Below are positions 1 to 9,172 of a DNA stretch of 64,000 nucleotides, piece after piece. This DNA is from Hartmannibacter diazotrophicus (GTDB taxonomy: Bacteria > Pseudomonadota > Alphaproteobacteria > Rhizobiales > Pleomorphomonadaceae). Made by a program: the position numbers and the translations under genes. Where the stretch lies: the NCBI RefSeq assembly GCF_900231165.1, contig NZ_LT960614.1, positions 4,093,501-4,157,500 on the forward strand, given 5' to 3'. The notes beneath the pieces are model-generated. The model saw only the letters and a program-made list of their open reading frames with translations, did not search any database and was not told where the DNA came from. Each line of letters starts with the position of its first letter. Position 1 is the first letter of the stretch.

Positions 1-145
1 TCGTCAGGCGGAACAAAAAACTTTTCCGACCTTGTTTTTGACAAGAAAGGAGCCTATTTAAGAAACCTGATCGTATTTGTTGAGCTTGCTGTATGCGCTT
101 TCGGGTGCCTTGACGTCTTTCCTCTCAAAATTCGATCCTACCCGC

Positions 146-167
146 TTGGCAAATAACAATTTGCCAA
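146..167 (+). promoter_or_regulatory. Hairpin in the cspA leader
   Basis: A perfect inverted repeat, TTGGCAAAT and ATTTGCCAA separated by AACA, lies 35 bases before the cspA start codon. The upstream sequence is long and AT-rich compared with its surroundings. Cold-shock mRNAs often have structured, temperature-sensitive leaders, so a role in translation control is an inference. The hairpin itself is seen directly. Confidence 0.55.
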
Positions 168-202
168 AGCAATTCTCCATGTTCGATTGAAAGGAAATCG
201 TC

Positions 203-412
203 ATGAACACTGGAACCGTCAAGTTTTTCAACACCACCAAGGGCTATGGCTTCATTCAGCCAGACAACGGCGCTCCGGACGTTTTCGTCCACATCTCGGC
301 CGTTGAGCGCGCCGGTCTCGGCACCATCGTCGAAGGCCAGAAGCTGAGCTTCGACGTCGTCAAGGACGCCCGCTCCGGCAAGAGCGCTGCAGACAACCTC
401 CAGGCTGCCTAA
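203..412 (+). CDS. cspA: Cold-shock protein (CspA family)
   Basis: A 69-residue single cold-shock (OB-fold) domain that binds single-stranded RNA/DNA and acts as an RNA chaperone in the cytoplasm. The RNP1 motif KGYGFI (residues 13-18) and RNP2 motif VFVHIS (27-32) are intact, and the length is normal for the family. The start is set by an AAGGAAA ribosome binding site 6-12 bases upstream. The leader holds a stable hairpin and a strong terminator follows, so the gene looks monocistronic. Whether it is cold-induced cannot be told from sequence, because alphaproteobacteria carry several paralogues. Confidence 0.95.
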   Translation: MNTGTVKFFNTTKGYGFIQPDNGAPDVFVHISAVERAGLGTIVEGQKLSFDVVKDARSGKSAADNLQAA

Positions 413-470
413 TCGGCAACCGCTTCCGTGACCGCGGATGTACCGGCACGGAACGCAGCGAGGACTGAAA

Positions 471-503
471 GGCCGGGCATCAAAACCCGGCCTTTTTCTT
501 TTT
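471..503 (+). terminator. Rho-independent terminator after cspA
   Basis: Stem GGCCGGG / CCCGGCC with an 8-base loop, followed by a run of T residues (TTTTTCTTTTT). It sits about 60 bases after the cspA stop and just before the next small gene. Confidence 0.85.
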
Positions 504-525
504 CTCCAGTATGGAGGCGACGGAC

Positions 526-750
526 ATGAACAAGTCCATCACCAAAGACAACCTGTTCCCGCCGAAGCGGCAGAAGGCCGAAACCAAGGCCGACATCACC
601 GATCAGGCGGCACGGGCCATCATCCAGGAAGAGGCCGACAAGCGAAACGCCAAGACCGAGCGTCTGCGCGAGGCCCGTCTCGCCATGGAGGCCGAGCAGG
701 CCAAGGACCCCCCGGTCAAGAAGAAGCGGGCAAAGCAGCCGGCGGGCTGA
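526..750 (+). CDS. Small charged hypothetical protein
   Basis: A 74-residue protein that I do not recognise. It is rich in Lys, Arg, Glu and Ala, has a likely helical middle (about residues 20-55) and a basic tail ending in a KKKRAKQ-like stretch, which suggests nucleic-acid or ribosome contact, though this is only an inference. The start at 526 is preferred over 511 because GGAGG at 513-517 is correctly spaced for it. It has no signal peptide or membrane segment. It lies directly behind the cspA terminator, so it probably needs its own promoter or read-through. Confidence 0.6.
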   Translation: MNKSITKDNLFPPKRQKAETKADITDQAARAIIQEEADKRNAKTERLREARLAMEAEQAKDPPVKKKRAKQPAG

Positions 751-787
751 ACCCGGTCGCGGCCGTTGCCGCCCCGGCAGAACGCAT

Positions 788-825
788 GAAAAAAGCGCAA
801 AATCCGGAGATTCCGCGCTTTTCCA
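788..825 (-). terminator. Terminator after argG
   Basis: On the minus strand AAAAGCGC and GCGCTTTT flank a short inner stem, and the second arm runs into further T residues. It lies about 45 bases beyond the argG stop. The AAAA/TTTT flanks could let it work from both sides, also ending the small gene at 526-750. Confidence 0.75.
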
Positions 826-868
826 GAACAGTCGGCCAGAACAGTCGAATGGAACGACCGCGGGAGCC

Positions 869-2083
869 CTAGCCCCGCTTGGCCAGCGTCCTCAGCCGCA
901 GTGCGTTGAGCTTGATGAAGCCCTGTGCGTCCTTCTGGTCGTAGGCGCCCTGATCGTCCTCGAAGGTGACGAGCTGGTCGGAATAGAGCGACTTGTCCGA
1001 CGTGCGGCCGACGGTCATGACGTTACCCTTGTAGAGCTTCAGCGTCACCTCGCCCTCGACATTCTCCTGGCTCTTGTCGATCGCCGCCTGCAGCATCTCG
1101 CGCTCCGGCGAGAACCAGAAGCCGTTGTAGATCAGCTCCGCATAGCGCGGCATCAGCTCGTCTTTCAGGTGCGCCGCACCGCGGTCGAGCGTGATCGACT
1201 CCATCGCCCGGTGGGCGGCGAGCAGGATCGTGCCGCCGGGGGTCTCGTAGACGCCGCGCGACTTCATGCCGACAAAGCGGTTTTCCACGAGGTCGATGCG
1301 GCCGATGCCGTTGTCGCGGCCAAGATCGTTCAGCCTTGCAAGGATCGTCGCCGGCGACAGCGCCTCGCCGTTGATCGAGACGGCGTCACCCTTCTTGAAG
1401 CCGACGGTGATCACCGTCGGGGCATCCGGCGCCTCTTCCGGCGAAATCGTGCGCATGTAGACATAGGGCGGCGCCTCGACCGCCGGATCCTCCAGCACCT
1501 TGCCTTCGGAAGACGAGTGCAGCAGGTTTGCGTCCACCGAGAAGGGCGCTTCGCCGACCTTGTCCTTGGCCACCGGAATCTGGTGCTTTTCGGCAAAATC
1601 GATGAGATCGGTACGGCTCTTGAAGGACCACTGCCGCCAGGGCGCGATGATCTTGATGTCCGGGTTCAGCGCATAGGCGGAAAGCTCGAAGCGGACCTGG
1701 TCGTTGCCCTTGCCCGTCGCGCCATGCGCGATCGCGTCGGCGCCGGTCTTCTTCGCGATCTCGATCAGGTGCTTGGAAATCAGCGGCCGGGCAATCGAGG
1801 TGCCGAGCAGGTAGATGCCCTCGTAGACGGCGTTGGCGCGGAACATCGGGAAGACGAAGTCGCGCACGAACTCCTCGCGCAGATCCTCGATGTAGATCTC
1901 CTTGACGCCCAGCATCTCCGCCTTCTTGCGGGCAGGCTCCAGTTCCTCGCCCTGGCCAAGGTCGGCGGTGAAGGTCACCACCTCGGCGCCGAGCTCGGTC
2001 TGCAGCCACTTGAGGATGATGGACGTGTCGAGGCCGCCCGAATAGGCGAGGACGACCTTCTTGATGTCGCTCTTGGCGGACAT
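869..2083 (-). CDS. argG: Argininosuccinate synthase
   Basis: 404 residues, normal for the family. The enzyme joins citrulline and aspartate with ATP cleavage to give argininosuccinate, the penultimate step of arginine synthesis, in the cytoplasm. The N-type ATP pyrophosphatase loop AYSGGLDTS is at residues 13-21, followed by the conserved [13 protein letters not shown] region. It is a single gene with its own terminator. Another arginine gene, argJ, lies 7 kb away on the other strand, so the pathway is scattered here. Confidence 0.97.
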   Translation of the reverse strand: MSAKSDIKKVVLAYSGGLDTSIILKWLQTELGAEVVTFTADLGQGEELEPARKKAEMLGVKEIYIEDLREEFVRDFVFPMFRANAVYEGIYLLGTSIARPLISKHLIEIAKKTGADAIAHGATGKGNDQVRFELSAYALNPDIKIIAPWRQWSFKSRTDLIDFAEKHQIPVAKDKVGEAPFSVDANLLHSSSEGKVLEDPAVEAPPYVYMRTISPEEAPDAPTVITVGFKKGDAVSINGEALSPATILARLNDLGRDNGIGRIDLVENRFVGMKSRGVYETPGGTILLAAHRAMESITLDRGAAHLKDELMPRYAELIYNGFWFSPEREMLQAAIDKSQENVEGEVTLKLYKGNVMTVGRTSDKSLYSDQLVTFEDDQGAYDQKDAQGFIKLNALRLRTLAKRG

Positions 2084-2234
2084 GGGAACTCCGGAGATTC
2101 ATGGGTCGCGCAGATCGCGCGGGCGCGGCTTTGTGGCCAAGGGGATTACGAAATTGCGGGACTGAACGCAAGCGGGCTCGGGGGCCAAAGTCGGCCACGG
2201 GCGACCATCGGGCAGGGCCCGGCAATCTCTTTGC

Positions 2235-2263
2235 TTGATTACATACCAACTGGTTGGTATTAA
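2235..2263 (+). promoter_or_regulatory. Promoter with TetR-type operator before the VOC gene
   Basis: A -35-like TTGATT (2235-2240) and a -10-like TATTAA (2258-2263) are 17 bases apart. The spacer and -10 box are covered by the inverted repeat ATACCAAC-TG-GTTGGTAT (2243-2260). A repressor bound there would block RNA polymerase. The size and symmetry suit a TetR-family dimer. No TetR gene is adjacent. Confidence 0.6.
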
Positions 2264-2392
2264 TTGAACGTGAAGCCGCCGTGATCTGGCCAGGGGCTGG
2301 GTCTAGACTGCCTCGCATGGGCCGCAGCGGCGTCGAGGGGCTTGAACGACAGGAAACATCCGGCCGAGCGCCGACAAGGAGGAGGAAGGACC

Positions 2393-2887
2393 ATGCCCAC
2401 ACCCGCACAGAACTACCGTCCCGGGGCGATGAGCCCGGCAACGCCGCATCTCATCTGCCGCAATGCGGCCGCGGCGATCGACTTCTACGTCAAGGCTTTT
2501 GGCGCCCAGGAAATGGGGAGGCTGAACGCGCCTGACGGCACGATCATGAATGCGATGATCGCGATCGAGGGCGGTTCGATCATGCTGGTCGACGAGAACC
2601 TCGACTATGGCATGAAGGGGCCGGAAACCCTTGGCGGCTCGCCGGTCTCGGTGCACGTCTTCGTGCCCGACGTCGACGCCTTCGCCGCAAAAGCCGAAGC
2701 TGCCGGCGCGACCATCACCATGCCCGTCGGCGATCAATTCTGGGGCGACCGCTTCTGCATGATGCGAGACCCCTTCGGCCACCATTGGTCCTTCGCGACC
2801 CACAAGCTGGACATGACGCCCGGCGAATTGCTTGAGGCGTCGAAAGCCCCGTTCGGCGAGGGGATGTGTGCCGGCGAAAAGGTCTGA
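2393..2887 (+). CDS. VOC-fold (glyoxalase/bleomycin-resistance-like) protein
   Basis: 164 residues. The protein has two beta-alpha-beta-beta-beta modules of the vicinal-oxygen-chelate fold, with the PhnB/YdeM-like pattern: TPHLICRNAAAAIDFYVKAF near the N-terminus and a C-terminal RDPFGHHWS motif. The substrate cannot be named. Related proteins include metal-dependent glyoxalases and antibiotic-binding proteins. The start is set by a strong AAGGAGG ribosome binding site; an upstream TTG at 2342 is less likely. The promoter carries a palindromic operator, so the gene is probably inducible, perhaps by an electrophile or toxin. Confidence 0.85.
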   Translation: MPTPAQNYRPGAMSPATPHLICRNAAAAIDFYVKAFGAQEMGRLNAPDGTIMNAMIAIEGGSIMLVDENLDYGMKGPETLGGSPVSVHVFVPDVDAFAAKAEAAGATITMPVGDQFWGDRFCMMRDPFGHHWSFATHKLDMTPGELLEASKAPFGEGMCAGEKV

Positions 2888-2934
2888 ACTTCAGGGCCGC
2901 CTGTTGCTCTCGCCATGACTGCCCTGCGACAGAA

Positions 2935-2980
2935 AAAGAAAGACCCCGCAAGCCTTCGCCGGCCTGCGGGGTCTTTCTTT
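2935..2980. terminator. Bidirectional terminator between the VOC gene and secA
   Basis: Perfect 16-base arms (2935-2950 and 2965-2980) start AAAGAAAGACCCCGCA and end in TCTTTCTTT. A/T runs on both sides suit both convergent genes. Confidence 0.9.
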
Positions 2981-3034
2981 GAGGTCTGATGACGATGCCC
3001 GGAGTCCATTGAGCCCGGGAGCCGCGGCCGGTCG

Positions 3035-5809
3035 TCAGACCAGCGCGCCGTGGCAATGCTTGAACTTCTTGCCCGAGCCGCAGGGACACGGCTCGTTGCG
3101 GCCGACCTGACCGAAGACATCGGCGCCCTTCCCCGGCGTCGCCGAGAAATGGCTGGCAGCACCGGCCAGAGCCGCCTGCTCGGCGAGCGCCATCTCGTCC
3201 TCGCCGGTCAGCGGGTTGATATGGCTCGCGTGCATGATGCTTTCGTCCACCGGTTCCGGTTCCGGCGGCTGCTCGGCAAGTTCCACCCGCATGAGCTGGG
3301 CCGTCACGGCCTGCCGCAGGCTGGAGAGAAGCGCCTCGAACAGCGCAAAGGCCTCGGTCCGGTATTCCTGCAGCGGATCGCGCTGGGCATAGCCGCGGAA
3401 GCCGATGACCGAACGCAGGCTGTCGAGGGCGGCCAGATGCTCGCGCCAAAGCTGGTCGAGCGTCTGCAGCAGGATCGCCTTTTCGATATGGCGCAGGAGC
3501 GGCGGCGTGAAGCGCTCTTCCTTGTCGGCATAGATATCGTCGGCGGCCTTGATGATGCGCTCGCGCATCTCCTCGTCGGCAATGCCTTCCTCGCGTGCCC
3601 AGTCCTGGACCGGCAGGTCGATGTTCAGCGATTCCAGCACCGCCGCATGCAGACCCTCGGTGTCCCACTGCTCGGCATAGGCGTTCTCGGGGATATGCTT
3701 GGCGACCAGCCCCTCGATCACGTCGTGACGCATGTCCTTGACGGTGTCGTCGACGCTTTCCTCGGTCATCAGCTCGATGCGCTGCTCGAAGATCACCTTG
3801 CGCTGATCGTTCATCACGTCGTCGTATTTGAGAAGGTTCTTGCGGATGTCGAAGTTGCGCGCTTCGACCTTCTGCTGCGCCTTCTCCAGCGCCTTGTTGA
3901 TCCAGGGATGGACGATGGCCTCGCCTTCCTTCAGTCCCAGCTTCTGCAGCATGCCTTCCATGCGGTCGGAGCCGAAGATGCGCATCAGGTCGTCCTGAAG
4001 CGACAGGTAGAAGCGCGACTGGCCGGGGTCGCCCTGACGGCCGGACCGGCCGCGAAGCTGGTTGTCGATGCGCCGGCTCTCGTGCCGTTCGGTGCCGATG
4101 ACGAAAAGCCCGCCGGCATCGATCGCCTTCTGCTTAAGACGGGCGATATCCTCATGGATCTTGGCCTCTGCGGCCTGCCGTTCGGGACCCGCCGGCATGT
4201 CGCCGAGTTCCCGCTCGATCCGCATCTCGGCGTTGCCGCCGAGCTGGATGTCGGTGCCGCGACCGGCCATGTTGGTGGCGATCGTCACCGCGCCGGGCAC
4301 ACCCGCCTGGGCGATGATGTAGGCTTCCTGCTCGTGATAGCGGGCATTCAGCACCTGGAAGACCATCTCGTTCTTGGAGCCGTCGTCGCCGTCGAAGAGC
4401 ACGTCGAAATCATGCTGGCGGAAGCCCTGGCGCTTCAGGAGCGCGGCAAGGGTCTCCGACTTCTCGATCGACGTGGTGCCGACCAGCACCGGCTGGCCGC
4501 GCGTCTTGGCGTCCCGGATGGTCTCGACGATGGCGTCGTATTTCTCCTGGACGCTCCGGTAGACCTCGTCGTCGTCGTCGGCACGGGCGATCGGCATATT
4601 GGTCGGAATCTCCAGGACTTCCAGCCCGTAGATATCCATGAACTCGTCGGCTTCCGTCGCCGCCGTGCCGGTCATGCCCGCCAGCTTCTCGTACATGCGG
4701 AAATAGTTCTGGAAGGTGATCGAGGCGAAGGTCTGGTTTTCCGGCTGGATCTTGACCCGTTCCTTGGCCTCCAGCGCCTGATGCAGGCCTTCCGAATAGC
4801 GCCGGCCGGGCATCATGCGGCCGGTGAACTCGTCGATGATGACGACCTCGCCGTCCTTGACGATATAGTCCTTGTCGCGCTGGAAGAGCTTGTGGGCGCG
4901 CAGCGCCTGGTTCACGTGGTGGACGATCGAGACATTCTCGATGTCGTAGAGCGAGGCGCCCTTGAGGAGGCCCGCCTCTGTGAGCATGCCTTCAAGCTTC
5001 TCGGTGCCTTCCTCGGTGAAGATGACGGTGCGCTGCTTCTCGTCGAGTTCGAAGTCGCCCTCGACGATCGACGGAATGAAGGTGTCGATCGTGGTGTAGA
5101 GATCGGAGCGATCCTCGAGGGGACCGGAAATGATCAGCGGCGTGCGCGCTTCGTCGACCAGGATCGAGTCCACTTCGTCGACGATGGCGTAGGCATGCGG
5201 ACGCTGCACCATCTGCGGCCGCTCATACTTCATGTTGTCGCGCAGATAATCGAAGCCGAGTTCGTTGTTGGTCGCGTAGGTGATGTCGCAGTTATAGGCG
5301 GCCCGGCGCTGGTCGTCGTTCATGTTGTGGACGATGACGCCGGTCGTCAGCCCCAGGAAGCCGTAGATGCGGCCCATCATCTCCGAGTCGCGCTTGGCGA
5401 GGTAATCGTTGACGGTGACGACGTGGACGCCCTTGCCCGGCAGCGCGTTGAGATAGCAGGCGAGTGTCGCGACCAGCGTCTTGCCCTCGCCGGTCTTCAT
5501 CTCGGCGATGGCGCCGTCGTTGAGGACCATGCCGCCGATGAGCTGCACGTCATAATGTCGCTGGCCGAGAACGCGAACGGCCGCCTCGCGCACCGTCGCA
5601 AAGGCCGGGACCAGCAGGTCCTCAAGCTTGGCGCCGTTGGCAAGTTGCTCGCGGAACTCGGCGGTGCGTGCTCTCAGCGCGTCGTCGGAGAGGGCCTTGA
5701 CCTCATCCTCCAGCGAGTTGATCTGCGCCACGCGGGGCCGGTAGGATTTCACGCGCCGGTCGTTCGCCGAACCGAAAATCTTGCGCGCCAGCATGCCAAG
5801 TCCGGCCAT
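3035..5809 (-). CDS. secA: Preprotein translocase ATPase SecA
   Basis: 924 residues. This is the motor of the Sec pathway, which pushes unfolded precursors through SecYEG. Walker [10 protein letters not shown] is at residues 103-111, the DEVD-type Walker B ([16 protein letters not shown]) near 205-220, and the C-terminal zinc-binding tail reads [13 protein letters not shown]. The start ATG at 5809 has AAAGG upstream and begins [13 protein letters not shown]. Much longer upstream frames lack family support. It is transcribed divergently from a periplasmic PPIase and ends at a strong terminator. Confidence 0.98.
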   Translation of the reverse strand: MAGLGMLARKIFGSANDRRVKSYRPRVAQINSLEDEVKALSDDALRARTAEFREQLANGAKLEDLLVPAFATVREAAVRVLGQRHYDVQLIGGMVLNDGAIAEMKTGEGKTLVATLACYLNALPGKGVHVVTVNDYLAKRDSEMMGRIYGFLGLTTGVIVHNMNDDQRRAAYNCDITYATNNELGFDYLRDNMKYERPQMVQRPHAYAIVDEVDSILVDEARTPLIISGPLEDRSDLYTTIDTFIPSIVEGDFELDEKQRTVIFTEEGTEKLEGMLTEAGLLKGASLYDIENVSIVHHVNQALRAHKLFQRDKDYIVKDGEVVIIDEFTGRMMPGRRYSEGLHQALEAKERVKIQPENQTFASITFQNYFRMYEKLAGMTGTAATEADEFMDIYGLEVLEIPTNMPIARADDDDEVYRSVQEKYDAIVETIRDAKTRGQPVLVGTTSIEKSETLAALLKRQGFRQHDFDVLFDGDDGSKNEMVFQVLNARYHEQEAYIIAQAGVPGAVTIATNMAGRGTDIQLGGNAEMRIERELGDMPAGPERQAAEAKIHEDIARLKQKAIDAGGLFVIGTERHESRRIDNQLRGRSGRQGDPGQSRFYLSLQDDLMRIFGSDRMEGMLQKLGLKEGEAIVHPWINKALEKAQQKVEARNFDIRKNLLKYDDVMNDQRKVIFEQRIELMTEESVDDTVKDMRHDVIEGLVAKHIPENAYAEQWDTEGLHAAVLESLNIDLPVQDWAREEGIADEEMRERIIKAADDIYADKEERFTPPLLRHIEKAILLQTLDQLWREHLAALDSLRSVIGFRGYAQRDPLQEYRTEAFALFEALLSSLRQAVTAQLMRVELAEQPPEPEPVDESIMHASHINPLTGEDEMALAEQAALAGAASHFSATPGKGADVFGQVGRNEPCPCGSGKKFKHCHGALV

Positions 5810-6316
5810 GGCGGACCTTTCTTCGTCGTGGCCCCGGCCGGCCGCCGCGGATTGTCGGGCGCCGGAAAAGGCCGAATGTTCCCGTATTGGCGCGGCGGCA
5901 CGAGGCGTTCGCGTCAAAGACTGCCTTGAACTTGCCCCATATCTGCGGCAAACCCCACGCCATGCGGCTTTGGCTCTGGGCTGACAGTTTCTGCCGCTCA
6001 GGTTGTCACCGGGCCGGGGGCAATGAGCAGAACCGGCCACCGCGCGATCCGAACAGCCGAACCGATTGGAGTTCTCCCGCCCGAAACGGGCGTTCTCAGG
6101 CGGTTCGGAGATATGGCGGGTGCGGAGCAATGTCAACGCCGCACCTTCCGTGAGCGGCATTTGCGGAGTATAGGGGCTCTCGCGAGCCCGATAACCAGTA
6201 TCCGCGCTCATGGACATCGAAGTGGCAGGCCGAGTCAAGTTCACCGTCGAAGGTCGAACCGTCACGAAGCGACAAGAGCCGGCAACGGGCCGGCCAAGAG
6301 GAAAGTCTTCACATTC
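5810..6316. other. Structured intergenic region between secA and the PPIase
   Basis: About 500 bases without a convincing gene. It holds a nested hairpin: outer arms CCGAACCG (6057-6064) and CGGTTCGG (6101-6108) enclose CGCCCG-AAA-CGGGCG (6078-6092). This could be an element in the secA leader (minus strand) or a terminator-like structure separating the divergent promoters. Clear -35/-10 boxes were not identified. Confidence 0.4.
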
Positions 6317-7207
6317 ATGTTTTTCACCAACATCCGCGGTCTTGACCGCCGCATCATCAGCACCGTGGCGAGCGCAGCGCTGCTCATCGCCCTCGGGCCC
6401 GCGATGGCCCGCGCCGACGACGGCGAGGTTCTGGCCAAGGTCAACGGCAAGGACATCACCGTCGGCGAGGTGAATCTTGCCAAGGAAGCCTTCGCCGCCC
6501 AGCTCGGCCAGGTGCCGGACGGCGCCCAGCAGGGCATCCTCGTCGACGTGCTGATCGACATGCATGTCCTGGCAGATGCCGCCGAAAAGGCCGGCATCGG
6601 CGATACGCCCGATTTCGCCCAGCGAATGGCGTTCCTGAAGAACCAGGCCCTCCGCAACACCTATATCGAGGACAAGATCCAGGGATCGGTCACCGATGAG
6701 GAGATGAAGGCCCGCTACGAGAAGGATCTCGCCGGCTACACCGCGCCGGAGGAGGTTCACGCCCGTCATATTCTCGTGAAGACCGAGGATGAGGCCAAGG
6801 ACATCATCGCCCAGCTCGACAAAGGCGGCGATTTCGCCGAACTCGCCAAGGAGCATTCGCTCGACGGCTCCAAGGCCAACGGCGGCGATCTCGGCTTCTT
6901 CACCCGCGGCCAGATGGTCCCGGAATTCGAGAACGCGGCCTTCGAACTGGAGCCCGGCAAGTACACCGAGACGCCGGTGAAGAGCCAGTTCGGCTACCAC
7001 ATCATCAAGGTCGAGGAAAAGCGCCAGCAGCCGGCCCCGACCTTCGACGAGGTCAAGGATCAGGTGCGCCAGGTCGTGGCCCGCGAGAAATTCGCCGAGA
7101 TCATGAAGCAGCTGAAGGCCGAAGCGACCGTCGAGCGTCTCGACCAGCCGGCGGCGGATGCGGCCCCGGCGACAGACGCTCCGGCGGCCGACGCACCGGC
7201 AAAATAA
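6317..7207 (+). CDS. Parvulin-type periplasmic peptidyl-prolyl isomerase
   Basis: 296 residues. An N-terminal signal peptide (basic start, hydrophobic stretch about 17-30, Ala-X-Ala at MARADD) is followed by a SurA-type helical domain. A rotamase domain comes next (about 140-235), with the family motifs [30 protein letters not shown] and [12 protein letters not shown]. The tail is rich in Ala and Pro. It likely helps fold exported proteins, which fits its place divergent from secA. The start at 6317 is chosen because it gives a proper signal peptide and AGAGGAAAG lies upstream; longer frames would add an unlikely N-terminus. Confidence 0.88.
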   Translation: MFFTNIRGLDRRIISTVASAALLIALGPAMARADDGEVLAKVNGKDITVGEVNLAKEAFAAQLGQVPDGAQQGILVDVLIDMHVLADAAEKAGIGDTPDFAQRMAFLKNQALRNTYIEDKIQGSVTDEEMKARYEKDLAGYTAPEEVHARHILVKTEDEAKDIIAQLDKGGDFAELAKEHSLDGSKANGGDLGFFTRGQMVPEFENAAFELEPGKYTETPVKSQFGYHIIKVEEKRQQPAPTFDEVKDQVRQVVAREKFAEIMKQLKAEATVERLDQPAADAAPATDAPAADAPAK

Positions 7208-7231
7208 CGGTCCGCCACCGTCCTTGAGCGA

Positions 7232-7253
7232 TCGACGATCTGTCGATCGTCGA
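7232..7253 (+). repeat. Inverted repeat after the PPIase gene
   Basis: Perfect 9-base arms TCGACGATC and GATCGTCGA with loop TGTC, placed between the stop codon and the main terminator. Role unknown; it may protect the mRNA 3' end. Confidence 0.5.
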
Positions 7254-7264
7254 TGATCGATGCG

Positions 7265-7300
7265 ATCCCGCAGGGCCCTGCAACGCCCTGCGGGATTTTT
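7265..7300 (+). terminator. Rho-independent terminator after the PPIase gene
   Basis: Arms ATCCCGCAGGGC and GCCCTGCGGGAT followed by TTTTT, about 60 bases after the stop. Confidence 0.9.
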
Positions 7301-7559
7301 CATGCCTTCAACCCATCCGTGATCCTGCCGGATTCCGGCGATGTGCCGCGGCCGGTCGAGCAAGCGCGCTGGCGCCGGCGCATTGCCGACGTCGACCGCC
7401 ACACCCTCCAGCGCACGCCCTTTTCGCGGCAGCGCCTAGCCGGCTGATTTTCATGAGAAATATTGTGTGCGCAGTTTTTGCCAAATCTGAAAAAGTCATT
7501 GCAGGTTATGAACAATGGGAGGATTGTCGGCCTATTGTTCGCATCTTGAGGGATCACAA

Positions 7560-8252
7560 ATGACCAGAAAGCTCTCGGCAGAGTTGTTTGGCACGTTCTG
7601 GCTGGTGTTCGGCGGGTGTGGCAGCGCGGTCCTCGCCGCCGGCTTTCCCGGGCTCGGCATCGGTTTTCTGGGCGTGGCACTGGCCTTCGGATTGACGGTC
7701 CTGACCATGGCCTTCGCCGTCGGAGGCATTTCCGGCGGGCACTTCAACCCGGCTGTCTCGCTTGGGCTCGCCGTTGCCGGCCGCTTCAGCTTCGCCGAAC
7801 TCCTGCCCTACTGGGTCGCCCAGGTCGTCGGCGGCTTCATCGCCGCCCTGGTGCTCTATGTGATTGCCTCGGGCGCTCCCGACTTTGTCGCCGGCGGCTT
7901 CGCCTCCAACGGCTATGGCGACCTCTCGCCCGGCAAATACAGCCTTCTGGCCTGCCTGGTCACGGAAATCGTCCTGACCGCGTTCTTCCTGATGGTGATC
8001 CTTGGATCGACCGCGAAAAGCGCCCCTGCCGGCTTCGCGCCAATTGCGATCGGTCTGGCGCTGACGCTGATCCATCTCGTTTCCATTCCCGTCACCAACA
8101 CGTCGGTGAACCCGGCCCGCTCGACGGCGGTCGCCTTCTTCGCCGAAACCGGTGCGCCCGGTCAGCTCTGGCTGTTCTGGGTGGCGCCCCTTGTCGGCGG
8201 CGCCCTTGGAGGACTGATCTGGAAGACGCTGCTCGCAGGAAAAGACGACTGA
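7560..8252 (+). CDS. aqpZ: Aquaporin Z
   Basis: 230 residues, six membrane helices, inner membrane. This is a water channel of the MIP family. Both NPA boxes are intact (residues 63-65 in [11 protein letters not shown] and 184-186 in SVNPARS). The selectivity-filter pattern of water-specific channels is visible: Phe at 43, His at 172, the Thr before the second NPA, and the Arg after it. The start ATG has GAGGGA 7 bases upstream. It is a single gene with about 260 non-coding bases before it. Confidence 0.95.
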   Translation: MTRKLSAELFGTFWLVFGGCGSAVLAAGFPGLGIGFLGVALAFGLTVLTMAFAVGGISGGHFNPAVSLGLAVAGRFSFAELLPYWVAQVVGGFIAALVLYVIASGAPDFVAGGFASNGYGDLSPGKYSLLACLVTEIVLTAFFLMVILGSTAKSAPAGFAPIAIGLALTLIHLVSIPVTNTSVNPARSTAVAFFAETGAPGQLWLFWVAPLVGGALGGLIWKTLLAGKDD

Positions 8253-8291
8253 CAACCCGGCTGGGCCCAAAACAGCACTGGATGTGAGAGT

Positions 8292-8327
8292 GCGCCGGCC
8301 TTCATCGCGTGGACGACAGGCCGGCGC
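8292..8327. terminator. GC-rich inverted repeat between aqpZ and tetR
   Basis: Perfect 10-base arms GCGCCGGCCT and AGGCCGGCGC with a 16-base loop, between two convergent genes. There is no T run, so intrinsic termination would be weak. Confidence 0.5.
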
Positions 8328-8329
8328 CA

Positions 8330-8938
8330 TCACTCCAGCGTCGCATATCCGATCGAAAGGAGACGGGTGAAAGCAGCGATATCCTTGTCGCGAATCTCCA
8401 GCTCGCCTGTCAGCAAACGCCGCCAGGCAAAACCCATCACCACCTCCCACAGGACAGTGGGCGCCACCTCGGGGCGGACTTCCCCGTTCGTCTTGCGCCT
8501 GTCGATCATGGTGCAGAACGCCTGCCGGCGCTCCTCGTTGTACGCCGCCAGTGCCGCTTGCGCCTTTGCGTCGCCTTGAGCCTCGGCAATGATACCGCGA
8601 AAGATCGCGCCGGCCTCTCCCTCGCGCCAGAAGCGCAAGAGGCCGCGCAAAAAGTCCGAAAGATCATCCTCCAGCGTGCCAGGAACTGCCCCACCACCAT
8701 CGCGCTTCTGACGCTGATAGACATCAAGCAGCAGCGCCGCCCTGGACGGCCACCAGCGGTAGATCGTCGGCTTGCCGGCATGCGCCCGCCGCGCCACGGC
8801 CTCGATGGAGAACCGGCCGTAGCCGACCTCGGCAAGAACCTCCTGCGCTGCGGTCAGGATCGCTTCCTGGCTCGCCGGATTGCGCCGTGCGCCGATGGAT
8901 TTCCGGGTTTTGGCCGCGCGTTGCGTCGTCGAATCCAA
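8330..8938 (-). CDS. TetR/AcrR-family transcriptional regulator
   Basis: About 202 residues. An N-terminal TetR helix-turn-helix (SQEAILTAAQEVLAEVGYGR followed by FSIEAVARRAHAGKPTIYRW) precedes a C-terminal ligand domain of the TetR_C type. The start is uncertain. The frame is open to ATGs at 9004 and 9025, but those leave an unusual 22-29 residue leader, and a -35/-10-like pair and the palindrome GTCCGATTGGAC (8980-8991) lie in that stretch. I therefore prefer the TTG at 8938, though its ribosome binding site is weak. The ligand and targets are unknown. It stands alone, so it may regulate itself or distant genes. Confidence 0.8.
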   Translation of the reverse strand: MDSTTQRAAKTRKSIGARRNPASQEAILTAAQEVLAEVGYGRFSIEAVARRAHAGKPTIYRWWPSRAALLLDVYQRQKRDGGGAVPGTLEDDLSDFLRGLLRFWREGEAGAIFRGIIAEAQGDAKAQAALAAYNEERRQAFCTMIDRRKTNGEVRPEVAPTVLWEVVMGFAWRRLLTGELEIRDKDIAAFTRLLSIGYATLE

Positions 8939-8979
8939 GGTTGCCGTATCCCGCTCACGTTGTTTCCATCGAGAGGATA

Positions 8980-8991
8980 GTCCGATTGGAC
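8980..8991. promoter_or_regulatory. Possible autoregulatory operator of the TetR gene
   Basis: GTCC-GATT-GGAC inverted repeat upstream of the preferred TetR start, between a -35-like GTGGCA and a -10-like TATCCT read on the minus strand with 17-base spacing. Short arms make this tentative. Confidence 0.35.
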
Positions 8992-9172
8992 CGGATTGCC
9001 ACATGCCAGCCGTCATGGAGGGCATGATCCGGCACCGCGGCGATCCGGCATCTTCCGCATTCGAAAACGCAACGCATCCTCGACACTTCGCTCAGAAGCT
9101 GGCGGGCAGACCTTGCGCCGGGCAACCACATCGGGCAAAGGGGAAACGCCCTGCTCCGGAGGCTTCTGAATC

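Noticed and set aside
3050-5929. A 959-codon plus-strand frame opposite secA
   Set aside because: It mirrors secA codon by codon in a high-GC region; no family motif, no ribosome binding site, low-complexity His/Arg/Asp composition.
3035-7402. A 1455-codon fusion reading from the PPIase region into secA
   Set aside because: The upstream part is antisense to the PPIase gene. SecA starts at ATG 5809 with a ribosome binding site and the normal N-terminus.
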